64,000 nt of DNA from Erinaceus europaeus (Eukaryota; Chordata; Mammalia; Eulipotyphla; Erinaceidae): assembly GCF_950295315.1 (NCBI RefSeq), contig NC_080185.1:43877237-43941236 (forward strand), read 5' to 3'. The translations under genes were made by a program, and so were the position numbers. Positions 20,005 to 30,814 of the stretch are shown in pieces. Numbering within the stretch: position 1 is the first letter of the stretch; each line of letters starts with the position of its first letter. The notes beneath the pieces were generated by a model that saw nothing but the letters and a program-made list of their open reading frames with translations, ran no database searches and was not told where the DNA came from.

Positions 20005-22830
20005 AAAAAAATGTTATTAGTGGTGTAATATTGATTTACAAAGTTATGAGATAACAGGGGTATAAGTCCACACTGTTCCCAGCACCAGAGTTCTGTGTCT
20101 CTGTTCCATCCATTAGAAACTGCAGTGATCACGGTGGAGGGTAGGTGGGGTGGGGGTGGGCGGTGGGGATGGGACATAGTCTATTGGTGGTGGGAGTGGT
20201 GTTTATGTACAATCCTATTAAAGTGTAAACATTATATAAACCACTATTTAATTAATATGAGAGGCAAAAAACTGATGATATGTCTAGAACTTCTTAAAAC
20301 ACAGACTGAGTCTTTTTAATACATAGGCTGTCTTTGATATGTTCTCTCCCAAAAGCCTAGACCAGGGAGAACAGAAGCAACTGGTAGCACAGCTATATAC
20401 AAGATGCTGGGTACTATACCCCAAACCCTAACAAAGGGACTTTCCAAAGTTCACCCTATCACCAAATAATGTGATGATAACAATAACTATCCATTGTCTT
20501 CTTGAACCCTAAGACAACAAGAACCTCACATTTCCACTATAGAGCCTATATTTCCCCCAGTCCTGGAACCTTAGGGTGGGGCTCACTTTTCTGCAAGCTG
20601 TTCTCAATTCAAATCAAATAATACTGTATCCGCGGATCGCAACCTAATCAACACAACGAGTGCCACCCCAGCATGCTGCACTTCAGACTGTGACCAGAGA
20701 CTTCAGGTGTGGAATGACAACCCTTCAGCTTCATCACTCGGGTGAGACGTTTCCTTTCATAGTATTCTCTAATTCCATTCCAGGTGGTCCACTCCCCAAT
20801 AAAGTCCCCAAACATAGAAATAGTCCAGGTCCCCTGATATAGAGCATAGGTTCACCCGTGCCCATAAACTAGGGGAAAAATATATACCTGAAAGCAGAAG
20901 TACGCAAGAGCATGCAGGGAATACCCCCAACACTTCATCTGCACTATTACAGTTTTTAGGTCCATGATTGTTCAACAATTTGTTTGGCTTTGTATGTTAA
21001 CTCTCTTTTCAGCCACCAGGTTCCGGATGCTGACGAGACTTCCCTGGACAGACGACCCCATCAATGTGTACTGGAGCTCCACTTCCTCAGAGCCCCACCC
21101 TACTAGGGAAAGAGAGAGGCAGACTGGGAGTATGGATCGACCAGTCAATGCCCATGTTCAGTGGGGAAGCAATTACAGAAGCCAGACCTTCCACCCTCTG
21201 CAACCCACAACGACCCTGGATCCATACTCCCAGAGAGATAGAGAATGGGAAGGCTATCGGGGAGGGGGTAGGATGTGGAGATTGGGTTATGGGAATTATG
21301 CGGAACTGTACCCCTCTCATTCTATGGTTTTGTTAATGTCTCCTTTCTTAAATGAAAAAATAAATAAATAAAGTTATCTTGATGGGCCTGAGTTAGAGCT
21401 CAGCCTGTTAAGAACATCAAATACTTGTAAAAAAAAAAAAAAAGAAAGAAAGAAAGAAACTGCAGTGATCTTCCAAGATCACAGATTTGAGTTGACTATA
21501 ATTTTTATAACCATATATATGCCCTTTTCCCTCTATGGTCCTACCTTCTCTTTATTTCTAAGTCACACTTACACCTATTATTACTTCATAATGTCTTTTT
21601 TTTTTCTCTCTTCTCTTTCTAGGCCTTGATGGAATTGGAGTTCAGAGCCCTCTGGTCATCTTCCTCTAACATTTCTCTTCATCTAGGGAATATGGACCAA
21701 AATTCTTTATGGGGTGCAGAAGGTGGAAGGTCTGGCTTCTGTAATTGATTCTCTGCTGAACATGGGCATTGGCAGGTCAATCCACACTCCAGTCTGTCTC
21801 TATCTTTCCCTAGTAGTGTAGGGCTCTGCTGAAGTTCTGGGACACATTGGTGAGGTTGTCTGCCCAGGGAGCTAAGGATGGCATCGGTAACATCTGCAAC
21901 TTGATGGCTGAAAAGCAGTAAGATATAAAGCAGGACAAAAATAAACAGGAACCAAAAAGCTGTAAGAGCAGATGAAGTTAGGGAGTCTTTATGTGGGAGA
22001 AAGCTAGGAAGTCTATCTTAGGTATACTTCAAGGGGCCTATGACTTTAGCAATTTTTGCCTGAGCTTGGTAGCTAACATGCAGGTGAACTAAAAATATTG
22101 TCTGGGAAGATGTTGTCAGAGGCAAGAATAAAGCTAGAAAGCTGGATTGGAACAGAGAATATATTTTGAAGAAAATCTATAAACACAATCAACTGTTTAC
22201 CCCATCGATCTGACCCATATATATTTGTATTTGGCAAAGGAGCCATTGTCACCTTGGAGTCCCTGTCAGTCTGAGCTCACGGTCTATGGTCATAGCTGGG
22301 AACATTCTAGGCTGCACTCATTTCATGACCAGTCTTCCCCAAGTGGCAACATAGGTTAACTCAACCTTCCTTCACAGAGTGTGGCAGTTTCTACCATTGT
22401 TGTTTTGCATTGAGGGCAAGGTCCTGTAGAGGCCTACAAGAGGACCTAACAGAAGTGATCACAGATGGTGGAGAGAGAGATCTCTTAGAGGTCTAAGCCC
22501 ATTGAATCTATGGATTCAACCCAAGGATTCCCAGACTCAGGCCCCAAATGATAGGGTGGCTGGTATTAACCAAAAAGGCCATCATTAAGTGGGCCAGTCT
22601 CTTCCCTTATCCAGTTTTTGTAGTCCTTTCTTTATCTGATAATGTTAGACTTTATCACAGTTGTTAAAGCATTGAATGTCATTTGTTATATCAAAACCAG
22701 TATTAGGTTTATAGGGTCTGGCCTCAAGTTAGGGAGGACATAAAGCTAGGATTTTAGTGGGGTCAAAGTTAACCTTAAGTTTTTCTACATTTACTTGTGT
22801 GATGATTCTAATAAATGTTATCATAGGGAC
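20005..22830 (-). mobile_element. Long L1 3' UTR, host of a nested L1
   Basis: Antisense copy at 20,005-20,130 resuming at 21,455 and continuing to about 22,830. It holds in one piece the blocks found separately elsewhere (GGTGCAGAAGGTGGAAGG, GAAGCTAGGAAGTC-like, GAAAGCTGGATTGG, CATAGCTGGGAACATTC). Without the nested element this L1 3' region spans about 1.5 kb. Confidence 0.85.
20131..21454 (+). mobile_element. L1 3' UTR insertion with probable 3' transduction
   Basis: A perfect 16-bp TSD AGAAACTGCAGTGATC (20,115-20,130 and 21,455-21,470) bounds this sense-strand, 5'-truncated L1. The L1 3' UTR proper ends near 21,373 at AAAAATAAATAAATAAAG. About 55 bp of non-L1 sequence follow, then A(15) and a (GAAA)n run before the TSD. 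The extra piece includes GGGCCTGAGTTAGAGCTCAG, which resembles an old F-type SINE head. Read-through transcription into 3' flanking DNA of a source L1 explains this. Confidence 0.85.
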
Positions 22831-22843
22831 AATAATTGTCCTT

Positions 22844-23102
22844 GGAGCAAAGTGCAAGGACCATAGGTGTAAGGATCCCAGTTCCAGCCCTGGCTCCCCA
22901 CCTGCAGGGGAGTCGCTTCCCAGGCGGTGAAGCAGGTCTGCAGGTGTCTATCTTTCTCTCTCCCTCTCTGTCTTCCCCTCCTTTCTCCATTTCTCTCTGT
23001 CTTATCCAATAACAATGACATCAGTAACAACAACAATAATAACTACAACAATAAAACAACAAGGGCAACAAAGGGGAATAAATAAATAAATATTTTAAAA
23101 AT
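22844..23102 (+). mobile_element. SINE family A, 5'-truncated
   Basis: It begins at GGAGCAAAGTGCAAGGACC, so the A box is missing. TSD AATAATTGTCCTT at 22,831-22,843 and 23,103-23,115. Confidence 0.9.
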
Positions 23103-23115
23103 AATAATTGTCCTT

Positions 23116-23554
23116 TAGTTTTATGTGTGTGTGTGTGTATTTTTGCCAATATATCTCTTGACCAATTGTATACAGTTTCTTCTAAAGATTATCAAGGGGT
23201 GACAATAATACTGATGCTGTCAGAAGAGATTAAGAGATATATCTTACTTTCTTTTGTGTAATTCATTGAGTAGATAGAATTATTGAGGGAACTGAAATAG
23301 GGGGTAGGAGAAGGAGAGTGTTTAAGCCTAAATAATAAATACTTGATTAAAAAAATATGGTGCCTTGTTTAGGTCTTTCTACTAGATTGCTGAGGTAATT
23401 AGTTCTAAATCTAATCACAGAGGACTGTTAAGCACCTTATATTTGAGGTATATAGCTACCCCTAAGTTATGGGTAAGTGTATACATGTACCCAATCCCCT
23501 CGGCCCTAGCCTATATCTAGGATCTGTAACTTTGCTAGAGAAAGCACCATCCAG
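23116..23554. other. Unassigned DNA
   Basis: A short (TG)n lies near 23,125. Otherwise no recognisable feature; 23,225-23,330 may be diverged L1. Confidence 0.4.
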
Positions 23555-23555
23555 T

Positions 23556-23702
23556 GGTCTGGGAGGTGGTGCAGTGGATAAAACATTGGACTCTCAAGCA
23601 TGAGATCCTAAATTCAATCTCCAGCAGCACATGTACCAGAGTGATGTCTGGTTCTTTCTCTCTCTCTTCTCCTATTTTTCTAATAAATAAATAAAACCTG
23701 AA
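23556..23702 (+). mobile_element. SINE family C
   Basis: Near-consensus: GGTCTGGGAGGTGGTGCAGT, CTCTCAAGCATGAGATCC, CCAGAGTGATGTCTGG and AATAAATAAATAAAACC tail. Confidence 0.9.
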
Positions 23703-23704
23703 GG

Positions 23705-24149
23705 GGGGAAGCATCATCTGAAGTGAAACTAGGTAGTTTCATGTGTTAAGAAAGTTCTCACCAGATTATTGGCATTGGAAGTCTGACATCTCTGGCTTGG
23801 TGTCTTCGGTTACAATCCTAAGCAAAAAGGCAGTGGCAGCATAACGTGGCATGATGGCACTGGTTGCATTGATTTAGAGGTCAGCCGAGGCAATATAACA
23901 AGATAAGGGATTGAGAGGAGAGGCATCAAGAAATATAAGCGAAGTCTCAGAGATTCCAGTACTGGGAGAAATACAGATTTTAAAGAGAATAGAGAAGGTT
24001 CCTTGTAGTTTCAGGTTTAAAAAAAAAGCAATGTATAATTATTATTATAACCAAGTTAGTTGGGACCTTGTTTTTCCTTGAAAATTCCATGTTTGGGATT
24101 TATCTTACTATTGTTGACCTCACCAATGCTTTATATCATCTAATAAAGT

Positions 24150-24186
<37 letters not shown>

Positions 24187-24402
24187 AACTACTAGCTTAG
24201 TTACTGACAGAACAAAATGATCCTGATCTATCTGGTCTAAGGTTGTAGGTAACAGTATTAAAAACAAAACAAAACAAAACAAAAACAAAACAACAACAAA
24301 AAGCAATTTATATATACAACTGCTTAAATAATTTAAGTCCAAAGTCAGAATTCAGTTTACAAATTTGATATATTAAATGCTTAGACTAAAGAAATATATA
24401 CT
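23705..24402. other. Unassigned DNA with microsatellites
   Basis: A (TAC)n run at 24,150-24,186 and an (AAAAC)n run at 24,262-24,303; otherwise no repeat or gene recognised. Confidence 0.5.
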
Positions 24403-24403
24403 C

Positions 24404-24605
24404 ATGGGCCTGGTGGTGGCACATCTGCTTGAGTGCACATGTTCCAATGTGCAAGGACCTGGGTTCAAGCCCCTGGTTCCCACCTACAAGGGGAAAGCTT
24501 CACAAGTGGTGAAGCAGTGCTACAGGGTTCTCTCTTCCTCTTTATCTTCCCCTTCTGATCAATTTCTGCCTGTCTTTATACAGTAAATAAATAAAGATAA
24601 TAAAA
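24404..24605 (+). mobile_element. SINE family B
   Basis: GGGCCTGGTGGTGGCACATC, GGGTTCAAGCCCC, CACAAGTGGTGAAGC and AGTAAATAAATAAAG tail. Confidence 0.9.
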
Positions 24606-24631
24606 CATTAGGGTCTGGGGGATAGCATGAG

Positions 24632-24778
24632 GGGCAAGGGAGATAGTATAGCATAATGATTATGCAAAGAGATTTTTTTATGCCTGAGGTGTCAATATCC
24701 CAGGTTCAATCCCTACACTGCTATAAGCCAGCGCTGAGCAGTTCTCTGGTAAAATAAATAAATAAAATAAAAAAAAAG
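24632..24778 (+). mobile_element. SINE family D
   Basis: ATAGCATAATGATTATGCAAAG and CCCAGGTTCAATCCC boxes are present, with an AAATAAATAAAATAAAAAAA tail. Confidence 0.88.
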
Positions 24779-24849
24779 TAAATATATACTCAGACTAAAA
24801 TGTAGGCAGTTATAGAACTTGAAATATTCAATCTATTTTCCCTTGGTAT

Positions 24850-24955
24850 ACGGCATTAATAGTAATTTATAAGATTATATGTTAATAGGAGTATAGTTTC
24901 ACACCACTCTCACCACCAACAGGAGTCCTTTACTTTGGTGCAATAGACCAAATAG
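24850..24955 (-). mobile_element. L1 3' UTR fragment
   Basis: Mosaic-looking antisense piece with CTCACCACCAACAGGAGTCC and TTTACTTTGGTGCAATAGACC. Confidence 0.6.
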
Positions 24956-24974
24956 AGCTGGTGATTTTTTTTTT

Positions 24975-25248
24975 TTTTTGCCTCTAAGGCTATTGCTAGG
25001 GCTTGGTGCCTGTACTACGAATCCACCATTACTGGTGGCCATCTCCCTTCCATTGTTGTTGTTGCACTGTTGTTGTTGAGAAATTGAGAGAGGAGGGGAA
25101 GACAGAGAGGGGGAGAGAAAGACACCTGCAAACCCACTTCACTGCTTATGAAGCGACTCCTCTGCAGATGGAGAACTGGGGGCTCGAACCTGGATCTCTG
25201 TGCAGGTCCCTGTGCTTCGCATCATGCGTCACTCACTGCCCGGCCCTC
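24975..25248 (-). mobile_element. SINE family A with extension module
   Basis: TSD AGCTGGTGATTTTTTTTT begins at 24,956 and at 25,249. The TC/AAC tail between module and GAGAAATTG is shortened. Confidence 0.9.
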
Positions 25249-25444
25249 AGCTGGTGATTTTTTTTTTTTTAAGGAGGAGTGAATAAGAAATGGCTTTGAG
25301 TACAATAGGCAGCGAAGAGGGCACTTTAATCCAAGTTCAGTGGTGTGGCTCTAGTAGAAGATAAGAGTTTCTGTTTAAAATACTTCAAGGACAGCATTGT
25401 GTTCAGGGAAGCCTATGGTTTGAGTGAGAACATGAAGGTGAAGG

Positions 25445-26022
25445 GGGGATGGGGAGGTAGCATAATGGCTATGCAAAGAGACTTCCATGCCTGAGGCTTT
25501 GCAGTCCTAGTTTCTTCTTTATATTTATTTATCTATAGAATGGAAATATTGACAAGATAATAGGATAAAAAGTGTACAATTCCACACAATTCCCACCACC
25601 AGAGCTCCATATCCCATCCCCTTCCTTGAAAGCTTTCTTAGTCTTTATCTCTCTGGGAGTATGGGCCCATGATCACTATGGGGTGCAGAAGGAAGAAGGT
25701 CTGGTTTCTGTAATAGTTTCTCCGCTGGATATGGACATTGGCAGGTCTATCCATACTCTCGCTTTCCCTAGTGGGGCAGGGCTCTGGAGAAGTAGGGTTC
25801 CAGGACACATTGGTGAGGTCATCTGCCCAGGAAGTCAGTTTGGCCTCATGGTAGCATCTGCAACTTGGTGGCTGAAAAAGTATTTAAGATATAAAGCAGA
25901 ACAAATTGTTAAATAATTAGGAACCTAAAGGCAGGACTATAGAAGATGTGATTTGGGGTCTCCATTCCTACTTTCAGTCTCCATCACCACCATAAACCAG
26001 AGCTGAGCAGTGCTCTGGTAAA
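25445..26022 (+). mobile_element. SINE family D, split by an L1
   Basis: The head 25,445-25,512 (GGTAGCATAATGGCTATGC) and 3' part from 25,974 (CCACCATAAACCAGAGCTG) are separated by an L1. A rich AG tail continues to 26,090. Confidence 0.82.
25516..25963 (-). mobile_element. L1 3' UTR inserted in a D SINE
   Basis: Antisense L1 3' end with T-rich start at left. Flanks TCCTAGTTTC and TCCTACTTTC form a 10-bp TSD with one mismatch made of D-SINE sequence. Confidence 0.85.
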
Positions 26023-26091
26023 ACAAAAGAGAAGAGAAAAAGAAAAGAAGAGAGAAAGAAAGAAAAAAAAAGAAAGAGAAAAGAAAAAAAG

Positions 26092-26458
26092 TTACTCAGC
26101 TATTAAAAATGGTGCATTCCCTTCGTCACCTCATCTTGGATGGAGCTTGAAGGAATCATGGAAAGTGAGATAAGCCAGAAAGAGAAGGATTGAATATGGG
26201 ATAATCCCACTCATAGACAGAAATTGAGAAATAAGAACAGAAGGGGAAACACAAAGCAGAACTTGGACTGGGTTTGGTGTATTGCACTGAAGTAATGTGC
26301 GAGTGTGGGAGAGGGGGTCTTTCAGGTCTTGGTGCATGATTGTGGAGGTGGACATAGGCTGGGGGTGAGAGCGATTTGCAGATAACTGAGAAATCTTACA
26401 CATGTACCAACAACTGTTTTTACTATAAACCATTAATCCCTCCAAAAAAAGAAGAGGA
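26092..26458 (+). mobile_element. L1 3' UTR, sense
   Basis: ACTCAGCTATTAAAAATGG, TAAGCCAGAAAGAGAAGG, GGGATAATCCCACTCATAG and CTATAAACCATTAATCCCTCC in order, ending AAAAAAAGAAG. Confidence 0.8.
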
Positions 26459-26462
26459 GAGT

Positions 26463-26840
26463 GGGTCGGGCTGTAGCGCAGCAGGGCAAGCCCAGGTGGC
26501 GCGAAGCGCAAGGACCGGCATAAAGATCCTGGTTCAAGCCCCCGGCTCCCCACCTGCAGGGGAGTTGCTTCACAGGCGGTGAAGGAGGTCTGCAGGTGTC
26601 TGTCTTTCTCTCCCCCTCTCTGTCTTTCCCTCCTCTCTCCATTTCTCTCTGTCCTATCCAATAACAGTGACATCAATAGCAATGATAATAATAACCAAAA
26701 CAATGATAAAAACAACCAGGGTAAAAAAAAGGGGGGGAAAGAAGAGAAAAGCAAAGCAAAGCAAAGCAAAGCAAAGCAAAGCAAAGCAAAGAAAAGCAAA
26801 GCAAAGCAAAGAAAAGAAAAGAAAAGAAAAGAAGGTGAAG
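26463..26840 (+). mobile_element. SINE family A with (GCAAA)n tail expansion
   Basis: GGCTGTAGCGCAGCAGGGCAA and GGTTCAAGCCCCCGGC boxes. The A tail has grown into (AAGCA)n at about 26,749-26,836. Confidence 0.92.
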
Positions 26841-26845
26841 AGGCC

Positions 26846-26972
26846 ATCAGGGGTAGGTAGTATAATGGTTATGCAAAGAGACTCTCATGACTGAAGCTCT
26901 GAAGTCCCAGGTTCAGTCCCCTGCACAGATATAAGCCAGAGCTGAGCAGTGCTCTGGTGGAAAAAAAAAAAG
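26846..26972 (+). mobile_element. SINE family D
   Basis: GGTAGTATAATGGTTATGC, CCCAGGTTCAGTCCCC and GCAGTGCTCTGG followed by an A run. Confidence 0.88.
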
Positions 26973-27063
26973 TGAAGGGGAAATTGAGGGAAGAGACTGA
27001 GAAAGTAAAGTTAAGGTTGAAACAAAAAATTCCAGAGAGCACCACAGAAGAATTTGGGATGGT

Positions 27064-27200
27064 CCTCACCTGCAGGGGGAAAGCTTCACGAGTGATGAAT
27101 CAGGACTGCAGGTGTCTCTCTGTCTCTCTCCTTGTCTCTATCTCCCCTTCTCTCAATGCCTCACTGTCTCTTTCCAATAATTAATTAATAAAAAAGATTA
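27064..27200 (+). mobile_element. SINE family B, 5'-truncated
   Basis: It starts at CCTCACCTGCAGGGGGAAAG, 3' of the B box. Only the GTGATGAATCAGG block, TC tract and AATTAATTAATAAA tail remain. Confidence 0.75.
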
Positions 27201-27324
27201 AGAAAGAAAAGAAGAAATAAATAATAAAATACATTTTAAAAAGATCCAGGGATGGTAAGGAGAGTGAGAGATTGGTTTCTTTTAGAAGAGGAAGAGAGCA
27301 GCATAGGAATCAAGATCTAAATTA

Positions 27325-27385
27325 TGGGTACAGGGAGATTATCCAGTGGTAAAGCTTTGGTTTGGATCCCCAGCATAGCACACAA
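27325..27385 (+). mobile_element. Old SINE fragment, family F
   Basis: AGGGAGATTATCCAGTGGTAA and TTTGGATCCCCAGCA; short tRNA-like remnant followed by an A-rich stretch. Confidence 0.45.
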
Positions 27386-27394
27386 ATAAAAAAA

Positions 27395-27437
27395 GTCTAT
27401 AGCCATACCACCCTTAATGCTTCTGATCACATCAAAA
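27395..27437 (+). pseudogene. 5S rRNA-like fragment
   Basis: GTCTATAGCCATACCACCCT then TAATGC..TGATCACATC follows the first ~43 nt of vertebrate 5S rRNA (as I recall it) with a few changes. The internal control region of 5S genes (box A, IE, box C) is absent, so it is a truncated retrocopy or relic, not a gene. Confidence 0.6.
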
Positions 27438-27464
27438 ATGAAAAAGAGACAGCAAAAGAGCTCA

Positions 27465-27612
27465 TTTGTATATTTTGCCCTGGTTTATGGACATGTGTGA
27501 ACATATGCTCTATCTCAGGGGACCTGGTCTATATCTAGGTTTGGGGACTTTATTAGGAAGTGGACCACTGGAATGGAATTAGAGAATACTATGAAAGGAA
27601 AAGTCTCACCCG
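27465..27612 (-). mobile_element. L1 3' UTR fragment
   Basis: TTTATGGACATGTGTGAACA, GTCTATATCTAGG, ATGGAATTAGAGAATACTATG and GTCTCACCCGAGT match 34,005-34,135. Confidence 0.8.
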
Positions 27613-27614
27613 AG

Positions 27615-27745
27615 TGAAGGCACTGAATTCTTAACCATGAGGTCCTGAGTTCAACCCCCAGCAGTTCATGTACCAGAGTGATGTCTGGTTCTTCCTCTCT
27701 CTGCCTATCTTTCTCATGAACGAATCAATAAATTCTTCTAAAATG
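27615..27745 (+). mobile_element. SINE family C, 5'-truncated
   Basis: ACCATGAGGTCCTGAGTTCAA, CCAGAGTGATGTCTGG and CTTTCTCATGAACGAATC; the head is lost. Confidence 0.82.
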
Positions 27746-27822
27746 CATAAATAAACAAATAGATAAAAACAAGAAAAGCAAATGCAAATAGAACATCGTA
27801 AGAGGCAGAGTGGTACTCTGGT

Positions 27823-27854
27823 ATATGTGTGTGTGTGTGCGCGTGTGCGTGTGC

Positions 27855-27889
<35 letters not shown>
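27823..27889. repeat. (GT)n/(GC) microsatellite
   Basis: Alternating purine-pyrimidine run with GCGC interruptions. Confidence 0.97.
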
Positions 27890-27907
27890 TCATAAAAAGA
27901 GATATAG

Positions 27908-28108
27908 GGGGCCAGGCAGTGGTGCACCAGGTAGAGCGCACAGGTTACCATGAACAAGGACCCAGGTTCAAGTCCCCAGTCCTCACTTGCAGTGGGGAAA
28001 TTTCATGAGTAGTAGAGTAGTGCTGCAAGTCTCTCTCTCTCTTTCTCTCTCTCTAACCCCCACCCCTTGAAATTTCTCTCTGTCTCTGTAAAAATTAAAT
28101 AATAGATA
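27908..28108 (+). mobile_element. SINE family B
   Basis: GGCCAGGCAGTGGTGCACC, CCAGGTTCAAGTCCCC and TGCTGCAAGTCTCTC with TC tract. Confidence 0.88.
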
Positions 28109-28329
28109 AATTATAAAACAGATATAAATTATAGTACATGAAAGACTTACCATGTACCATGTGACTGCAGATTTGTGGTATATAATATAGCCTCTGCAAT
28201 TGCTGGATTACTGGCTATACAGAGGTATAATTACAGTAGTTCTGTCAATATCTCATCAACATTTCAGTGGATTTTAATGTAAAATTTCAATGGCCAGATA
28301 TAATTTGCCTTTTGAAAAGTTTGAAGCAA

Positions 28330-28575
28330 TTTAAACTCTCTCCAGTAGGGTTTAACAGAGTCTATTTCTTCACATCCTGAACAGCAGTACTGGATACTAA
28401 CAAGGGCTTGATTGTTTTCAGTTCTGTCAACCCCAGCAGTAAAAAGAAAAGATCTCATTGTGGTGTTTTTTTTTTTCTTTTTGCATGTTTTGATAACTAG
28501 TGAGGCTGAATATTTAAAAATGTTTGGAGATTTGTGCTTCTCATCTTGAATTGCTTTGTTTGCTACTTTTCCTTT
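28330..28575 (-). mobile_element. Ancient L1 3' region (tentative)
   Basis: TCTTCACATCCTGAACAGCA, ATCTCATTGTGGTG and TTGATAACTAGTGAGGCTGA follow the antisense order of old mammalian L1 3' ends. High divergence. Confidence 0.5.
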
Positions 28576-28577
28576 TT

Positions 28578-28793
28578 TTTAAAAAAATTATTATCTTTAT
28601 TTTTTGATAGAGACAGCCAGAAACTGAGAGGAAGGGGGAAACAGAGAGGTGGGAGATAATAGAGGAAACTGCAGCCCTGCTTCACCATTCGAAAACCTTT
28701 CCTCATGCAGGTGGGGACCAGGGGCTTGAACCCAGGCCTTTGGACATTGTAATGTGTGCATTCACTCAGGTGTTCTACTACCTGGCCCCTCTT
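28578..28793 (-). mobile_element. SINE family B
   Basis: GATAGAGACAGCCAGAAACTG, GGGGCTTGAACCCAGG and TACTACCTGGCCCC head. Confidence 0.88.
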
Positions 28794-28804
28794 TACTTTT
28801 TTGC

Positions 28805-29080
28805 CTCCAGGGTTATCGCTGGGGCTCGGTGCCTGCACTATGAACCATTGCTGCTGGAGGCCATTTTCCCCATTTTTTTTTGTTGTTGCTGCTGTTGTTG
28901 GATAGAACAGAGAGAAATTGAGAGAGGAGGGGAAGACAGAGAAGAGGAGAGAAAAAATAGACAGCTGCAGACCTGCTTCACTGCCTGTGAAGCGACCCAC
29001 CTGCACGTGGGGAGCCAGGGCCCGAACCAGGATCCTTAAGCCAGTCCTTGTGCTTTGCACCATATGCACTACCGCCCTCC
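28805..29080 (-). mobile_element. SINE family A with extension module
   Basis: Antisense module (GCCTCCAGGGTTATCGCTGG). Flanks CTCTTTACTTTT and CCCTTTACTTTT suggest a short TSD. Confidence 0.88.
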
Positions 29081-29102
29081 TCCCCTTTACTTTTATTTTG
29101 TA

Positions 29103-29212
29103 CATTATGTATTTATGAGAGAAAAAAGAGAGACAGAGAACCAGGGCATCAAGGTAGTACATGTAATGCCAAAACTAAACTTGGTACCTCATACTCGCAG
29201 ACTAGATATTTT
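29103..29212 (-). mobile_element. SINE family C fragment
   Basis: TATTTATGAGAGAAAAAAGAG, AGGTAGTACATGTAATGCC and TGGTACCTCATACTCGCAG; diverged. Confidence 0.65.
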
Positions 29213-29214
29213 AA

Positions 29215-29995
29215 AAATTTTATTAGCAATTTAATATTGTTTTAAAAAATTATGAGGTAACAGGGGGATAATTCCACACCATTCCTACCAACAGAGTTCT
29301 GTGCCCACATTACCTCCATTGGAAACTACAGTAGTTCTCCCAAAATCACATATATGAGTTAACTAGCATTTCTATAACTATCTACCTATAGTTACATATA
29401 TTTGCCCATTTTTTTCTATGGTCCTGCCTTCTCTTCCTAAGTCACACCTACTACTTCTGAGTGTCTTTCCTTTTTTTTTTTTTCCTCTTCTCTCTCTGGT
29501 TACTGATGGAATTGGAGTTCAGAGCTCACTAATCATCTTCCCCTAAAACTTACCCCTCTGGGAGTATGAACCAAAATTCTTTTATTTATTTATTTTTAAA
29601 ATTTCTTTATCAGGGGATTAATGATTTACAGTAGACAGTAAAATACAATAGTTTGTACATGCATTCCCAGTTTTCCACATAATAATTCAACCCCCACTAG
29701 GTCCTCCTCTGCTATCATGTTCCAGGACCTGAACCCTTCCCCTCCCCCCACCAGAGTCTTTTACTTTGGTGCAATACACCAACTCCAGTCTAAGTTCTGC
29801 TTACTGTTTTCCCTTCTCGGACCATACTTCTTTATGGGGGTGTAGAGGTGAAAGATCTGGCTTCTGTAGTTAGTTCTCTGCTAGACATGGGTGTTGGCAG
29901 GTGGAACCATACCCTAGCCTGTTTCTATCTTTCCCTAGTGGAGTAGGACTATGGGGAGGTGAGGTTCTATGACAAATTGGTGAGGTTGGCAGACT
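29215..29995 (-). mobile_element. L1 3' UTR (older variant) with nested L1
   Basis: Antisense copy interrupted at 29,582-29,815 by an antisense second-subfamily L1 end (CAATAGTTTGTACATGCATT, GAGTCTTTTACTTTGGTGCA). The host resumes at GGACCATACTTCTTTATGG. Confidence 0.8.
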
Positions 29996-30545
29996 GGATG
30001 TTCTACCTTTTGTGCCATCTCCTGAACTGCTGTTATTTGACGAATTTATTGATAGACATGATATGGAGTTAAGATTCTAATTTCCACCCCTAAACTAATG
30101 GAAGCCTACATTAATCTCATTTACTTCCTCTCTGATTTGAAATGCTATGTTCCAAAATTGCTAGCATCATTGTGGCTTTCTTGTAAGTTCCCGTAGACCA
30201 AGTTCATTCTCATTACCCTTCTTTATCAAACATTGCTTTTATCCACCCTACCATATCCAGAGCGATGAAACTTGATGTTCTCCCATCTTCAGAAAGATTA
30301 GAGAGAAGCCAAAATACTCAGTCTGTTCCCATCTTCTTTTCTTCAACAAGTAAAGCCTTGACGCTGATTTTGCTTTGGTCCAGAAGTCTGTGTTGGTGAT
30401 TTCAAAACATAGACTCCCCTTTTCAGAGATATTATTGGTCTCATAAGACTGTTTTTAACTTTGGAAATCACTGTATTTTTATCAGTGAGAGAAAGAGTGT
30501 GTGTAAAGCACTTCCCCACTATCCCTTACATCCTTACATCTCTCT
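29996..30545. other. Unassigned DNA
   Basis: 29,998-30,050 is a scrap of antisense C-family SINE head (TGTGCCATCTCCTGAAC). The rest is unique-looking with no coding signature. Confidence 0.45.
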
Positions 30546-30547
30546 CT

Positions 30548-30705
30548 CTCTTTAAAATTTTATTTTGATGAGAGAGATACAGAGAGAAAGACAAAGAGAT
30601 CTTTATGCTTAACTCTGTCATATGAGGATGCTGGGGATTGAACATGGGATCTTGGAGCTTCAGGCATGAAAATTTTTGTAGAACTGTTCTGCTGTTTCCT
30701 CAGCC
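30548..30705 (-). mobile_element. SINE, C/D-like
   Basis: GAGAGAGATACAGAGAGAAAG, GGGGATTGAACATGGGATC and GGAGCTTCAGGCATGAAAA; the family assignment is uncertain. Confidence 0.6.
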
Positions 30706-30814
30706 ACTTCTATGACTCTTGAAATGGATTTTCCAGTGTCCAAGTCACAGACGTTGGAATAGCCTTTCTTATGTTGTTCTGGTCTATGCAGTAATGAAGT
30801 CTTCATTTCCCCCC

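Noticed and set aside
26131..26847. Long minus-strand open frame of 238 codons
   Set aside because: It is built from an antisense A SINE, its (GCAAA)n tail and an L1 end; no domain and low-complexity composition.
28563..29162. 199-codon minus-strand frame
   Set aside because: It runs through a B SINE and an A SINE in antisense; no biological protein.
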